Notes: generated by a model not told the origin, from the letters alone. A stretch of 64,000 nt of DNA from Bdellovibrio bacteriovorus str. Tiberius (GCF_000317895.1 NC_019567.1:1240001-1304000); one strand, 5' to 3'. Shown: positions 15,155 to 23,805, counted from the stretch's first letter. Translations and numbers: made by a program.

Positions 15155-16216
15155 ATGAATATGCGCCTAAATATGCTATTGGTGCCAGTGCTTACCCTTC
15201 TTTTGCAGGGTTGTTTGTCAGCAGGCGGTGGAGGTAGCGCAGAAATCGTACCATTGAAACCACCGACATCGGGTACGGATGACAACGGCAGCACAGAACC
15301 AAACGTACCAGGTACTTCATTGAACGGTTCAGTTTTTGACGAAAACTTTCACGCATATACCAGACCGTTCGGATCTAACTACTATCTACATATATCTACA
15401 TTGAATCCTACTATCATTGGTTATGCGAATGAGGAAACAGTGTTGGTTATGCGTACGGGTACTACTGTTTTCAATGCACAGACAGATTCTATCGAAACGG
15501 CTTCGGGTCGTGTTTGTCATATAGTAGGTACTATCCCAGCTTATGGGGATCCGGGTTCTGTAGAGTTACTTTGTAAGTTCGACAAACTTCCAGTGCATCC
15601 AGTGTTCGGTCCAAATGGTATTCACGAGTTCACAGAGACTAGCGAGACTTTGTACTACAAGAGAAATGGTGTGCAAGCACTTCAGAGAAACTTGGGTCAG
15701 ATCTATTTCATCAATAGAGGTAAACTTCAGCTAGAGGTTGTTAACTCAAACGTAACTGACTTGTGGATTAATACTTCAGGTCCAACTGAAGGGAAAGTTT
15801 GCGAAGGTATCATTCCTGACTGTGGTAAAGAAATCAAAGTAACTAACATTAGTGGTTTTGCGTCATCGGGTTTCCGTGCAGCTGGTATTCGTGGTCTGGG
15901 TACTTGTGCGACTCAAGGTTTTGAGAAGTCGGGTTCAGCTACGCATTTGAATGCAATGGAATCTTTTGAAGGTTCTTCCACACTTGCAGACATGGAAGTG
16001 TACGTAGAGTTGGAACCGGGTCAGTCTTGTACTTTTATCGCTAGAGGGTCTTACAAAACAGAAAACATTCCAGCGACTTTTGTGCAGTTGTTGATGGTAG
16101 ATCGCGTGAGCTTCCAGAGTCCGGAGCTAACAGTATTGCACTCAGCGGACTACTCGGTAACAGCAGCAGCTAACATTGGTATGTGGAAGCCTTTCCTTTA
16201 CAGCACTAAGGAATAA
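15155..16216 (+). CDS. Lipoprotein of unknown function
   Basis: A 353-residue protein with a lipoprotein signal (MLLVPVLTLLLQGC, Cys20), then a Gly/Ser/Pro/Thr-rich linker to about residue 55 and a beta-rich body with several Cys. GGGAGG lies just before the ATG. It stands alone, 187 bases after the secreted coiled-coil gene. It resembles in style the many single-copy surface lipoproteins of Bdellovibrio, and could alter the cell surface of a host carrying the element. No domain recognised. Confidence 0.6.
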   Translation: MNMRLNMLLVPVLTLLLQGCLSAGGGGSAEIVPLKPPTSGTDDNGSTEPNVPGTSLNGSVFDENFHAYTRPFGSNYYLHISTLNPTIIGYANEETVLVMRTGTTVFNAQTDSIETASGRVCHIVGTIPAYGDPGSVELLCKFDKLPVHPVFGPNGIHEFTETSETLYYKRNGVQALQRNLGQIYFINRGKLQLEVVNSNVTDLWINTSGPTEGKVCEGIIPDCGKEIKVTNISGFASSGFRAAGIRGLGTCATQGFEKSGSATHLNAMESFEGSSTLADMEVYVELEPGQSCTFIARGSYKTENIPATFVQLLMVDRVSFQSPELTVLHSADYSVTAAANIGMWKPFLYSTKE

Positions 16217-16225
16217 ATTGGTTGG

Positions 16226-16615
16226 TTATCTAAGTAGATGCTGCAGTAGTTGCTTAATGCTAAATGAAGACTTTAACTTGGGATCTCTTAGGATTAGCGA
16301 GTTGCCGTTCGGAATTGAATCCACGATTAGACTCACTGATTTCCCATCTTTCCTTGTGACTGTGACGCTCTCGTTTCGTTTAATTTTGAAAGACCTTAGG
16401 GTCATGGTGCTGGCTAGTATTACAGAGGCTTGTATGGACGTTCGATCTTGTTTAAAGAGGCTTGGGGGTACTAGGTAGAGCCCGTCATTGACGACTTCCT
16501 GCAAGATAAAGTCTGTGATAATTCCGTTCTCTGTGCTTACCTTAACTCGGTCCCCTTTGCTAATGTATCTAAAGGTCAGGGGATCTTCCCAGTTTACTTT
16601 GGACATTGCTTTCAT
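16226..16615 (-). CDS. Hypothetical 129-aa protein downstream of the recombinase
   Basis: A small protein with two similar halves, each with a strand-rich segment of the kind G-D-x-V-x-V-x-x-x-x-G-x-x-x-x-x-I-V. The two are GDRVKVSTENGIITDFIL near residue 21 and ESVTVTRKDGKSVSLIV near 81. I infer two SH3-like or PilZ-like barrels; no known family is certain. AGGAGA precedes the ATG. It starts 12 bases after the recombinase stop on the same strand, so it is the second gene of that operon and may be its accessory factor. Confidence 0.6.
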   Translation of the reverse strand: MKAMSKVNWEDPLTFRYISKGDRVKVSTENGIITDFILQEVVNDGLYLVPPSLFKQDRTSIQASVILASTMTLRSFKIKRNESVTVTRKDGKSVSLIVDSIPNGNSLILRDPKLKSSFSIKQLLQHLLR

Positions 16616-16626
16616 TGGCTCTCCTT

Positions 16627-17388
16627 TTAAATTTTATCTAGTGCTTCAATGGCTTGATTTTTCACTCCTGCCAAAGATAGGTGGGTATAGATTTGTTGTG
16701 CATTAGAGTTCTTTGAGTGACCGCATAAAATGGCTCTTTGATCTTCCGATAGTCCAGCTTCTGCGAGCTTCGTAGCGTACAGGTGTCTTAGTAAATGGGG
16801 ATGAATTTTGACGGAAGATGTTTTGCTATATTGAACGGCGAGTTGCTGTATTCTGCGAGGAGTATATTTCGTTTGTAGGGAGGACTCGAAAAGGTATCTG
16901 TTATTACGCCCGGCCAAGTAAAGCTCAATCTTTGACTTTAGGTTGTTTCCAAAAACAATGACTCTGTCTTTGTTGCCTTTGCCCTCTTTTATAAAGGCCG
17001 TATTCTGGGGGAAATCAATTCTTCTAACCTCAAGGGTGCAAAGCTCAGAAATTCTCAACCCTGTTCCTAGAAGGAATTGGAATATCAGCTTGTGTACGGG
17101 ATCGGGAATTGTCGAAAAGAATTTCTCAAGGTCCGCATCTGAGGGAAGCTCGATGAGTTTAGTTCCTTGTTTCGGAGTTTCCAGGTGACACCGAGTCCTG
17201 ACTTCGCGGAAGACTCTTTTAAGCTGCTCGTAAGTTAGCTTGTGCCGATTCACTTCCTTCGCGATCACCTTAATGAGTTGGTCAGTTGCATTGCTAACAT
17301 AAGGGCGCTGTTTCGCAGATATGGTCTCGTGTGCGAAATCTCCGTATCTGGCTTTGTTGGAAATGGATTTATTGACATCTGAGGACAT
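16627..17388 (-). CDS. Tyrosine recombinase (XerC/D-like), intact copy
   Basis: A 253-residue recombinase with the full catalytic set: Arg in GTGLRISELC (about residue 111), Lys in the GKGNKDR turn, HLLRH box (about 198-202), and GHSKNSNAQQIYTHLS with the second His and the Tyr nucleophile (about 224-239). It is short for Xer proteins (about 300) because the N-terminal core-binding domain is reduced. It is a different family from the P4-type integrase at the element end. It is followed by the 129-residue gene. Its promoter region and first 218 codons are present again, upstream, in a tandem duplication. Confidence 0.85.
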   Translation of the reverse strand: MSSDVNKSISNKARYGDFAHETISAKQRPYVSNATDQLIKVIAKEVNRHKLTYEQLKRVFREVRTRCHLETPKQGTKLIELPSDADLEKFFSTIPDPVHKLIFQFLLGTGLRISELCTLEVRRIDFPQNTAFIKEGKGNKDRVIVFGNNLKSKIELYLAGRNNRYLFESSLQTKYTPRRIQQLAVQYSKTSSVKIHPHLLRHLYATKLAEAGLSEDQRAILCGHSKNSNAQQIYTHLSLAGVKNQAIEALDKI

Positions 17389-18317
17389 GTAGTCTCCTGA
17401 AGAAATGGTTCTGCTTCGCGCACTGTATAGTTCTGCGAAATACTCAATTTCTATATAAGTCGGATAAGTTGTTAAAATTGATAAGTAGAAAAAGTGCAGA
17501 CATTTGTTCGTGGAGTTGAATCGGGGCTCTTTGATCTTCCGATAGTCCAGCTTCTGCGAGCTTCGTAGCGTACAGGTGTCTTAGTAAATGGGGATGAATT
17601 TTGACGGAAGATGTTTTGCTATATTGAACGGCGAGTTGCTGTATTCTGCGAGGAGTATATTTCGTTTGTAGGGAGGACTCGAAAAGGTATCTGTTATTAC
17701 GCCCGGCCAAGTAAAGCTCAATCTTTGACTTTAGGTTGTTTCCAAAAACAATGACTCTGTCTTTGTTGCCTTTGCCCTCTTTTATAAAGGCCGTATTCTG
17801 GGGGAAATCAATTCTTCTAACCTCAAGGGTGCAAAGCTCAGAAATTCTCAACCCTGTTCCTAGAAGGAATTGGAATATCAGCTTGTGTACGGGATCGGGA
17901 ATTGTCGAAAAGAATTTCTCAAGGTCCGCATCTGAGGGAAGCTCGATGAGTTTAGTTCCTTGTTTCGGAGTTTCCAGGTGACACCGAGTCCTGACTTCGC
18001 GGAAGACTCTTTTAAGCTGCTCGTAAGTTAGCTTGTGCCGATTCACTTCCTTCGCGATCACCTTAATGAGTTGGTCAGTTGCATTGCTAACATAAGGGCG
18101 CTGTTTCGCAGATATGGTCTCGTGTGCGAAATCTCCGTATCTGGCTTTGTTGGAAATGGATTTATTGACATCTGAGGACATGTAGTCTCCTGAAGAAATG
18201 GTTCTGCTTCGCGCACTGTATAGTTCTGCGAAATACTCAATTTCTATATAAGTCGGATAAGTTGTTAAAATTGATAAGTAGAAAAAGTGCAGACATTTGT
18301 TCGTGGAGTTGAATCGG
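16732..18317. repeat. 793-bp perfect tandem duplication
   Basis: Bases 16732-17524 are repeated as 17525-18317, directly abutting. The unit covers most of the recombinase gene (codons 1 to about 218) plus the roughly 135 bases upstream of it. The encoded proteins are identical over the shared part, so the duplication is recent. The IS at 18329 begins 11 bases beyond the right copy. Confidence 0.9.
17444..18181 (-). pseudogene. Truncated second copy of the tyrosine recombinase
   Basis: This 245-codon frame is identical to the intact recombinase up to LSEDQRA (about residue 218). It then runs through the duplication joint into 27 unrelated residues. It keeps the first Arg and the HxxR box but lacks the second His and the Tyr nucleophile, so it cannot cut DNA. 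It could still bind sites or the intact partner. Its upstream region is the same as that of the intact copy, so both should be expressed alike. Confidence 0.85.
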
Positions 18318-18353
18318 AAGAATTGGAGTGAACCCCGATTTTTTGGACACGGT

Positions 18354-19106
18354 TTAAAAGTTCACGGACCCTTTGTACTCGACCGGGCTCTTCATGCCAA
18401 GTGCTGAGTGCGGAGCAATATTGTTATAATCTGCAAACCACTGCGGCAAAAGCTTGAGAACCGTCTCTGCGCTGTCACAGTCAGCCTGATAAACGTAATC
18501 CCTTTTGATTGTTTTAACGAATGCTTCAGCCATGCCGTTGGATTCTGGGCTGTAGGCTCTGGTGTAACAGCAATTCAGATTTAACTCTTTGCCAAGATCC
18601 TTCACGGACTTCGCACGGTAAATTGACCCTCGATCTGACAACCACTGAATTTCGCGAGGACATCTCAATGACTCACCAAATCTCGCTTCAACAGCTTTAA
18701 CCATCAATTCCTCTATGTCGGTAGCTGATAGCGGCTCAGTCCTAGCGACGTAAGCAAATGCTTCGCGATCACAACAATCCAAAGCAAACGCCACGAAAAC
18801 TTTGTCGCCGTTAAAACAGCGGATTTCCATGCCATCTGAACACCAACGCAGATTCGGGAACATAGTCATAACAACTCCCGTATGTGGCCTTTTTGGCTGT
18901 GGCATTGTTTGTGGCAATGAAAGACCATTCATGCGCATGATTCTTTGAACACGCTTGCGATTGATCTTATTGCGACCATCAAGGGATCTTTGGCGATTCA
19001 CCATCGTTGTCACCCGGCGGTAGCCATAGGTGGCTCTAATTGCAATAACGGCTTTGATTTCTTCTAAAATTATTTGATCGTCTGATTTTTGGTAATGGCG
19101 AGGCAT
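18354..19106 (-). CDS. IS2-like transposase OrfB (DDE integrase core)
   Basis: The protein has the HTH_21 helix region (YGYRRVTTMVNRQR) and the rve catalytic core. The DDE residues are Asp in WCSDGMEIRC, Asp in LSDRGSIYRA and Glu in SPESNGMAEAFVKTIKRDYV, a signature typical of IS2. Read from the A8 tract at 19241-19248 in the -1 frame, the reading frame stays open through the region upstream of the listed ATG into this ORF. The active transposase is therefore likely an OrfAB fusion. It appears intact. Confidence 0.88.
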   Translation of the reverse strand: MPRHYQKSDDQIILEEIKAVIAIRATYGYRRVTTMVNRQRSLDGRNKINRKRVQRIMRMNGLSLPQTMPQPKRPHTGVVMTMFPNLRWCSDGMEIRCFNGDKVFVAFALDCCDREAFAYVARTEPLSATDIEELMVKAVEARFGESLRCPREIQWLSDRGSIYRAKSVKDLGKELNLNCCYTRAYSPESNGMAEAFVKTIKRDYVYQADCDSAETVLKLLPQWFADYNNIAPHSALGMKSPVEYKGSVNF

Positions 19107-19180
19107 GCCAATTTCCTCCTGAGAAACTGGTTCGTAATAAATTGAACTTCGGCTGATTTCGAAAACTTCTGCGATCTGAC

Positions 19181-19558
19181 TTACTTCATACCGATTAAGC
19201 GCTTTGACTTCTTTGGCGGTTGAAGTGCTTTTAATATCGCTTTTTTTTGAACGATCTCCAGGCCATCTTTTAAGATGTCATTCTTGATCGTCAAATCGCC
19301 AACTTTAGCTTTGAGATTCTGATTCTCAGCCTTGAGTTTGTCGTTTTCTTCGATCAACTTTTGAATGTATTCCGCACTGATTGGGGATTCGTCTTTTTTG
19401 TGGTTCATTTGCCTCTTCCAACTATAAAGAGTGATAGCATGAACCCCGTATTTCCTGGCAAGCACTGGGATAGAAATTCCCTGGGAATTGTGCTCTTTGA
19501 TGATTAATTGCTTCTTTTCCTGTGTAAATACTTTCCGTCTGTTAGACGTTGTTTCCAT
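19181..19558 (-). CDS. IS2-like OrfA (HTH and leucine zipper)
   Basis: A 125-residue protein with an N-terminal helix-turn-helix (ISIPVLARKYGVHAITLYSW, about residues 24-43). A leucine-zipper coiled coil follows (IQKLIEENDKLKAENQNLKA, about 64-83, and on to about 98), used for DNA binding and multimerisation. I take the ATG at 19558, which has AGGGGG just upstream. The longer open frame runs through the terminal repeat and is not likely translated. Confidence 0.85.
   Translation of the reverse strand: METTSNRRKVFTQEKKQLIIKEHNSQGISIPVLARKYGVHAITLYSWKRQMNHKKDESPISAEYIQKLIEENDKLKAENQNLKAKVGDLTIKNDILKDGLEIVQKKAILKALQPPKKSKRLIGMK
19241..19248 (-). other. Programmed -1 frameshift site (A8)
   Basis: On the minus strand a run of eight A precedes GCG near the end of orfA. 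Slipping back one base leads straight into the open orfB frame (reading SDIKSTSTAKEV and on). This is the usual way IS3-family elements make OrfAB. Confidence 0.8.
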
Positions 19559-19643
19559 AAAGACCCCCTGGGTTGGGTGTCCAAATAAAATCGGGGTCAG
19601 GAACAGAATCAAGCTCTGTTATTCGTTACCAATTTGGTAGTCA

Positions 19644-19790
19644 TCACGCAGTCACGCAAACACAACATCATTTTATTATGCATTACGTGGTGTTTCAATG
19701 GTTAAAAAACGCAAAAAAAACCATATAATATCATATAGTTAAGTGGTTGTTTTGCGACGCATTTGCTTCGTTGGTCACGTGGTCACGCAA
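19644..19790 (+). promoter_or_regulatory. Promoter flanked by phased TCACG repeats before the 204-aa/JAMM pair
   Basis: TTAAAA (19702-19707) and TATAAT (19724-19729) are 16 bases apart and make a good promoter. On the upstream side TCACGCAG-TCACGCAA (19644-19659) repeats at an 8-base period. On the downstream side GGTCACGT-GGTCACGC (19773-19788) repeats again at 8 bases. Such paired boxes on both sides of a promoter suggest a dimeric repressor and possible looping, perhaps autoregulation. Confidence 0.45.
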
Positions 19791-19820
19791 TACCATAGAA
19801 CTAACACAAATGGAGTCTGT

Positions 19821-20435
19821 ATGAGCCAAAAGCAGCGTAGTACCAGCGTTCGTTCCTCGTTCGTAAACCAGGAGGCGAAAGCTCTAATCGACAAAATTAG
19901 ACTGTCATATAAGAAATCACTAAAGTCTCTCATCGGGGTTGGCGGCCATTTGCAAAGGCTGCGTGAGCTACTTTGCCGACAAGAGTTTCAAAAGGCCATA
20001 AAGAGTATTGGACTCAGCGAAATTCAGGCGTCAAGACTTATCAACTTGCATACTCGATTCAAAGATCATCAGACCAAGGCAGTTCTAGGCAGCAAGGTAT
20101 CGGTGCTCTATCTACTTGCTAGTGGTCAACCGAGCCGTGAGGTGGCGCGTCTCATGGTTGGACAAGCTGTGAAGATAGATGGAACAAGAAAGACTATCGA
20201 CACACTGACAGTTAAAGATGCTTCTCATCTGTCGCGCCCTCAGAGGCGCATCGCAAGAAGAAGAATTGAAGTCTCCAATGACCGCCTTTATGTCACAAGG
20301 TTGGAAGAGCTGAATGATCAGACTTCCGAGATCATATTACTGCGGCGTCGTAACAAGCTTAAGAATCACGCCCAGATCAAACTTGTCATGGAGGATGCAG
20401 TTAAGTGCCTAAAGCAAGCCATAGCTCAGATGTAG
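19821..20435 (+). CDS. Unknown 204-aa protein paired with a JAMM protease
   Basis: The product is basic and mostly helical, with no signal or membrane segment. The middle part (GVGGHLQRLRELLCRQEFQKAIKSIGLSE, split over about residues 38-66) recalls DUF3102-like plasmid proteins, though weakly. I take the ATG at 19821, which has TGGAG upstream; the open frame before it overlaps the repeat-flanked promoter. The gene overlaps the start of the JAMM gene by 31 bases, so the two are probably made together. Function unknown. Confidence 0.6.
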   Translation: MSQKQRSTSVRSSFVNQEAKALIDKIRLSYKKSLKSLIGVGGHLQRLRELLCRQEFQKAIKSIGLSEIQASRLINLHTRFKDHQTKAVLGSKVSVLYLLASGQPSREVARLMVGQAVKIDGTRKTIDTLTVKDASHLSRPQRRIARRRIEVSNDRLYVTRLEELNDQTSEIILLRRRNKLKNHAQIKLVMEDAVKCLKQAIAQM

Positions 20436-20842
20436 CTAAGACTATTAAAATCAAGGAAAAGTGTTATTTACAGCTGTTGGCTTGGTCGATGTCTTATAAT
20501 GAGGTGGGATTCATCTGCGCAGGTAGAAATGACTGCATAGTGTCCGTGTTTAGAATTAAGAATGCGTCGCAAACGACGAGGCATCGCTATGTATGGGATA
20601 GGAAGCAAAGAAGTGAAGTTCTAACTGCTATTTCAAAAAAAGAATTAGTGGTGCTAGCAGAAGGACATTCTCATCCGCACCCAAGGCATTTGCGGAGGCC
20701 ATCACGAGAAGATATTGACTACTTCAAGCATGGCATACCACATATAATTGTATTTCCATGTGAAAGCGAGATACGTGGATGGATTTTAGGGAATAAGATG
20801 TTCAAAGCAAAAAATGCGCAGATTCAAATTGTAGTCATTTAG
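20405..20842 (+). CDS. JAMM/MPN-type metalloprotease (JAB domain)
   Basis: The 145-residue product carries a complete JAMM zinc site: Glu33 in NEVGFICAG, His88 and His90 in EGHSHPHP, and Ser100 and Asp103 in RPSREDIDYF. Spacing His-x-His-x9-Ser-x2-Asp is close to the canonical x7. Such enzymes cut isopeptide or peptide bonds next to ubiquitin-like folds, and in bacteria occur in CBASS, Bil and related defence systems and in phage tail assembly. No E1, E2 or ubiquitin-like gene is seen here, so the substrate is unknown. The start is GTG inside the previous gene; an ATG at codon 29 would still keep Glu33 but is less likely. Confidence 0.75.
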   Translation: MPKASHSSDVAKTIKIKEKCYLQLLAWSMSYNEVGFICAGRNDCIVSVFRIKNASQTTRHRYVWDRKQRSEVLTAISKKELVVLAEGHSHPHPRHLRRPSREDIDYFKHGIPHIIVFPCESEIRGWILGNKMFKAKNAQIQIVVI

Positions 20843-20843
20843 A

Positions 20844-20878
20844 TTAGGGCTGCATCTTTTAATTAGATGCAGCCCTAA
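20844..20878. terminator. 14-bp perfect hairpin between convergent genes
   Basis: TTAGGGCTGCATCT (20844-20857) and AGATGCAGCCCTAA (20865-20878) form a perfect stem with a 7-base loop between the JAMM gene and the convergent HEPN-like gene. The flanks lack a strong T run, so it is a probable bidirectional terminator. Confidence 0.6.
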
Positions 20879-20882
20879 AGAT

Positions 20883-22388
20883 CTATTTTGTTTTTAAGTA
20901 GAGATCCTCTACGTCAGTTTGGAAAGTAGAGTCTCCTGATAGGGGTCTCATATCTATTGGAGCTAGAGACAGAATTCTGTTGAGCAACGGAGTTATTTTG
21001 GGATCAGAGTTTGAATTTTTAATTAATGTGATTATTTCCATGAAGTTCTTCGCATTTAAATTGAACTGAAGATGGGTCTGGAATTCGACATCTTTCGTGA
21101 ATAACATTAATAGAATGGCAACCTGGCGGGAGCTAAACCGACCGATAAGGTCATCGTAGGTGTTTTTTGCAGACCATGAAACCCCATATCCGTTGCCCAT
21201 GCGGCACATCGCAATAGTTTTAATGTATTGGTATTCAATAGAGGGAGGGATATCTCCATTTGGAGGAATATACTTTTGGATGTGTGCCGCTGGGGCCCCT
21301 TCATTTGCGAAGTTGTTGTATCCATGATGAGCTTGCCAAAGGCTTTGTAGCAGCATCTGAAGGTCTACGGCCTTGCTGTCTTCAGGTAAGAATGAAAGGC
21401 CATCTACTGCACTTAGAAGCGCATACACATTCTGCTTTTTGGGGATGTCCCCATTTGCCGCCAGAGTCGCATAGTATAGGCCATTTGCTTTTTTTGATTC
21501 ATCTGTCGAACGCTTCCAAACGCACGGAGTAACTAGATATATATTGTTTCTGACTGAAGAAGGAATGCTTGGATCTGAGAACATCCCAAAGAGAGTTCTC
21601 GCCAGAGAAGAAACAAGGTCGTTTGGCAGTCTCACTACCGCGGATTCGATTTGTGGGATATCTGCCGGAACGAAAGACTGAGATCGTATATTAGAGAGAA
21701 GTCGTCGAACTTCGACGACAGCTCCTTCTGGCTCTCTTGAAAGAACTTCCTTTTGGCAAGTTTCTAACCAGGAGACAACTTGCAGACCTGTTAGTTGATT
21801 GTGATTTGGGTGCGCAGCGCTAGCATGGTTTCTCATAGTGCGTATATAGTCTAGGTGCTTGTACCCTAGGTCAGTAATGATTCCAGTGGTAAGGCATCCT
21901 TTGACCAGTTCCCAATCGTCTAATTCCTTAAGGTCATCGGCGATCTTAAAGCGTGGTCTTTTCTTTGGGTCGCTGATGGCACTGTCGAAAAAGTATTCCA
22001 GATCAAATTTTTCGACTTTATGACGGAGGTTAGTGACCGTTTCATTCCACAGAAAGTTAAGTGCTGCATCAAATAGACCGGCCGCGCAAGCAGCAACGAA
22101 CTTAGAAATGTACATCGCACGATCTCGTTGCTCTGGTGTGAGATCGGCCGAAATATCGGGTAGATTTTTTATTACCTTCATTCTTTCATTTACGGGAACT
22201 AAGATTCCGGTGGCGGGAAGACCTAAATCTGTTAGGTAGTTGGATAAATTCTCGGAGAATGTGTCAATTGAGAGATTTCGTGTTGCGGGGATAGCTGGCT
22301 TGTTACTATCGTGTGGAGTCATACTTTCCTTTAATATTTCACTAATATCCGAATGATGTTTTTTATTTAGTACTTCCCGCAGAAGCAT
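20883..22388 (-). CDS. HEPN-like protein, possible abortive-infection factor
   Basis: A 501-residue cytoplasmic protein of no firm family. The segment YIRTMRNHASAAHPN (residues 181-195) fits the HEPN ribonuclease motif, Arg-x6-His preceded by a helix (Arg186, His193). The N-terminal 180 residues are helical, as in HEPN domains. The C-terminal 300 residues, with QSLWQAHHGYNNFANEG near 350, have no known match. HEPN RNases act as toxins or in abortive infection, so a phage-defence role is a fair inference for element cargo. It stands alone, convergent with the JAMM pair. Confidence in the HEPN call is moderate. Confidence 0.45.
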   Translation of the reverse strand: MLLREVLNKKHHSDISEILKESMTPHDSNKPAIPATRNLSIDTFSENLSNYLTDLGLPATGILVPVNERMKVIKNLPDISADLTPEQRDRAMYISKFVAACAAGLFDAALNFLWNETVTNLRHKVEKFDLEYFFDSAISDPKKRPRFKIADDLKELDDWELVKGCLTTGIITDLGYKHLDYIRTMRNHASAAHPNHNQLTGLQVVSWLETCQKEVLSREPEGAVVEVRRLLSNIRSQSFVPADIPQIESAVVRLPNDLVSSLARTLFGMFSDPSIPSSVRNNIYLVTPCVWKRSTDESKKANGLYYATLAANGDIPKKQNVYALLSAVDGLSFLPEDSKAVDLQMLLQSLWQAHHGYNNFANEGAPAAHIQKYIPPNGDIPPSIEYQYIKTIAMCRMGNGYGVSWSAKNTYDDLIGRFSSRQVAILLMLFTKDVEFQTHLQFNLNAKNFMEIITLIKNSNSDPKITPLLNRILSLAPIDMRPLSGDSTFQTDVEDLYLKTK

Positions 22389-22581
22389 AATCGTGATGCA
22401 AAGGCTTTAAAGCGACCATCATCTGCATTAACCATGAATGTTCCAGTATCATATTCATTAGGTAAACTAAAAATAGTGTTTTTATGGAAAAATTGGACTA
22501 GTGGCATTGCTCTTTTCTAAATGGCTGACGGAAGGTCGGTGTTTCGTTTGATAGGACTTCTGGCGAGGAAGCTTTTGCGGA

Positions 22582-23757
22582 TTATGTATTTTTGATCTGT
22601 GCTAAAAAAGACGTCCACTTTTCAAGGGCAAGCCGTTTCTCGTTGTCATAAGAGTACCGATCGTAAACTGCCGTAATTGATTTATCTGAATGATTTAGTA
22701 GTTTAGAGATTGTCATACGTTCTACACCCGATGCGGCTAGCCAAGTTGCCATAGTTCTTCTAAAGTCATGACCATTGAAGTCTACTCCAGAGGTCTTACG
22801 GAGCCTTTGAATAGCTTTCTGAATGTTTGAAATATGGAAGTCGCCGGTAGTTTTGTCTCTGCGGAATACCACGGTGCTTGGAAAAAGCCACTTAGACTCT
22901 CTGAAGTTCGAGTGGGCATGGTTAATGAGTGGTAACATTTCCTGTGTTATTGGAATTACATGATGGCGTTTGTTCTTTGAAACCTCTTTTGGGACTCCAA
23001 TAGTCAGGCGTTCTAGGTTAATTTGGGCTTTAAGGAACTGTTTTACCTCTGACGCTCTTTGGCCCGTCATGAAGTACATTTGAAAGAATTCTTTGGAAGG
23101 GGATTTCATTTTTCCGATAGCAAGCCATACTTTCTTGATCTCTTCGTCACTAAGAACGCGATCCCGTGAGATCTCTTTGACCCTCTTTTTAATACCTGCT
23201 GCTGGCGATGCCGTTAGATATTCACGATCGACACCAAAATTAAGGATTTCACGGATAAGACCGTGATTTCGATTAACTTTGATTGTGAATCCATTTTTCA
23301 CAAGTCCATCTAGGTACTTGATAATGTCGCGTCGTGTGATTTGATCTACAAGTACATTGCCAAAGATCGGGTCAAGATCGACGTTGTATTTGCGGGCATC
23401 CTCCTTCCAGGAGCGTTTATTGGGCTTGGAGTGCTTATCGATGTATTCCATTGCCAGTTCCCGGAAGCTCAATGTGGGGGCTGGCGGATTGATGATATCT
23501 TCGCCCTTGATATGCGCAAGAAGAAGCTCTCTCGCCTTTGTTCTCGCATCGGCCAATGGTAGGATCCCGGCATCTCCAAGCGTAAGTCTCTTCTTGTCTC
23601 CGCCATGCTTAATGCGAAGAGTCCATGTTTTAGTTCCGCTAGAATAAACTCTTAGGCAAAGGCCTCTGACCTTATCGTCGAAATACTCGATAACCTTTTT
23701 GTCGGTGGGTGGCTTAATTCCATCTACCATTTTTGCATTCAAAAGAACCGCTGGCAT
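22582..23757 (-). CDS. int: P4-type tyrosine integrase
   Basis: A 391-residue integrase. The N-terminal DUF4102 arm-binding domain (residues 1-85, with GLCLRVYSSGTKTWTLRI and LTLGDAGILPLADARTKA) precedes the core-binding domain (about 90-185). The catalytic domain holds Arg in TGQRASEVKQF, HDFRR (His and Arg) and LNHSDKSITAVYDRY with the Tyr nucleophile. It lies about 200 bases from the right end of the element and reads inward, as expected for the enzyme that inserted it into tRNA-Arg. I take the ATG at 23757 with GAGGAAG before it; a longer frame starts 15 bases upstream. Confidence 0.92.
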   Translation of the reverse strand: MPAVLLNAKMVDGIKPPTDKKVIEYFDDKVRGLCLRVYSSGTKTWTLRIKHGGDKKRLTLGDAGILPLADARTKARELLLAHIKGEDIINPPAPTLSFRELAMEYIDKHSKPNKRSWKEDARKYNVDLDPIFGNVLVDQITRRDIIKYLDGLVKNGFTIKVNRNHGLIREILNFGVDREYLTASPAAGIKKRVKEISRDRVLSDEEIKKVWLAIGKMKSPSKEFFQMYFMTGQRASEVKQFLKAQINLERLTIGVPKEVSKNKRHHVIPITQEMLPLINHAHSNFRESKWLFPSTVVFRRDKTTGDFHISNIQKAIQRLRKTSGVDFNGHDFRRTMATWLAASGVERMTISKLLNHSDKSITAVYDRYSYDNEKRLALEKWTSFLAQIKNT

Positions 23758-23805
23758 ATTGCTTCCTCTCAACTATTTGACTTTTTTGTCTTCTAAAAGA
23801 CTTGA

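Larger units (their letters stand above)
18329..19599 (-). mobile_element. IS3-family insertion sequence, IS2-like group
   Basis: Ends are inverted repeats: TGAACCCCGATT...GGACAC (18329-18350) and its near complement GTGTCC...ATCGGGGTCA (19577-19599), about 1.27 kb apart. Inside are orfA and orfB in the usual overlapping arrangement with a slippery A8 tract. I cannot see a clear target-site duplication beyond two or three bases. Confidence 0.85.

Noticed and set aside
16732-18317. CRISPR or other array
   Set aside because: The repeat is one perfect 793-bp tandem duplication with no spacers. No short regularly spaced repeats or cas genes are in the window.
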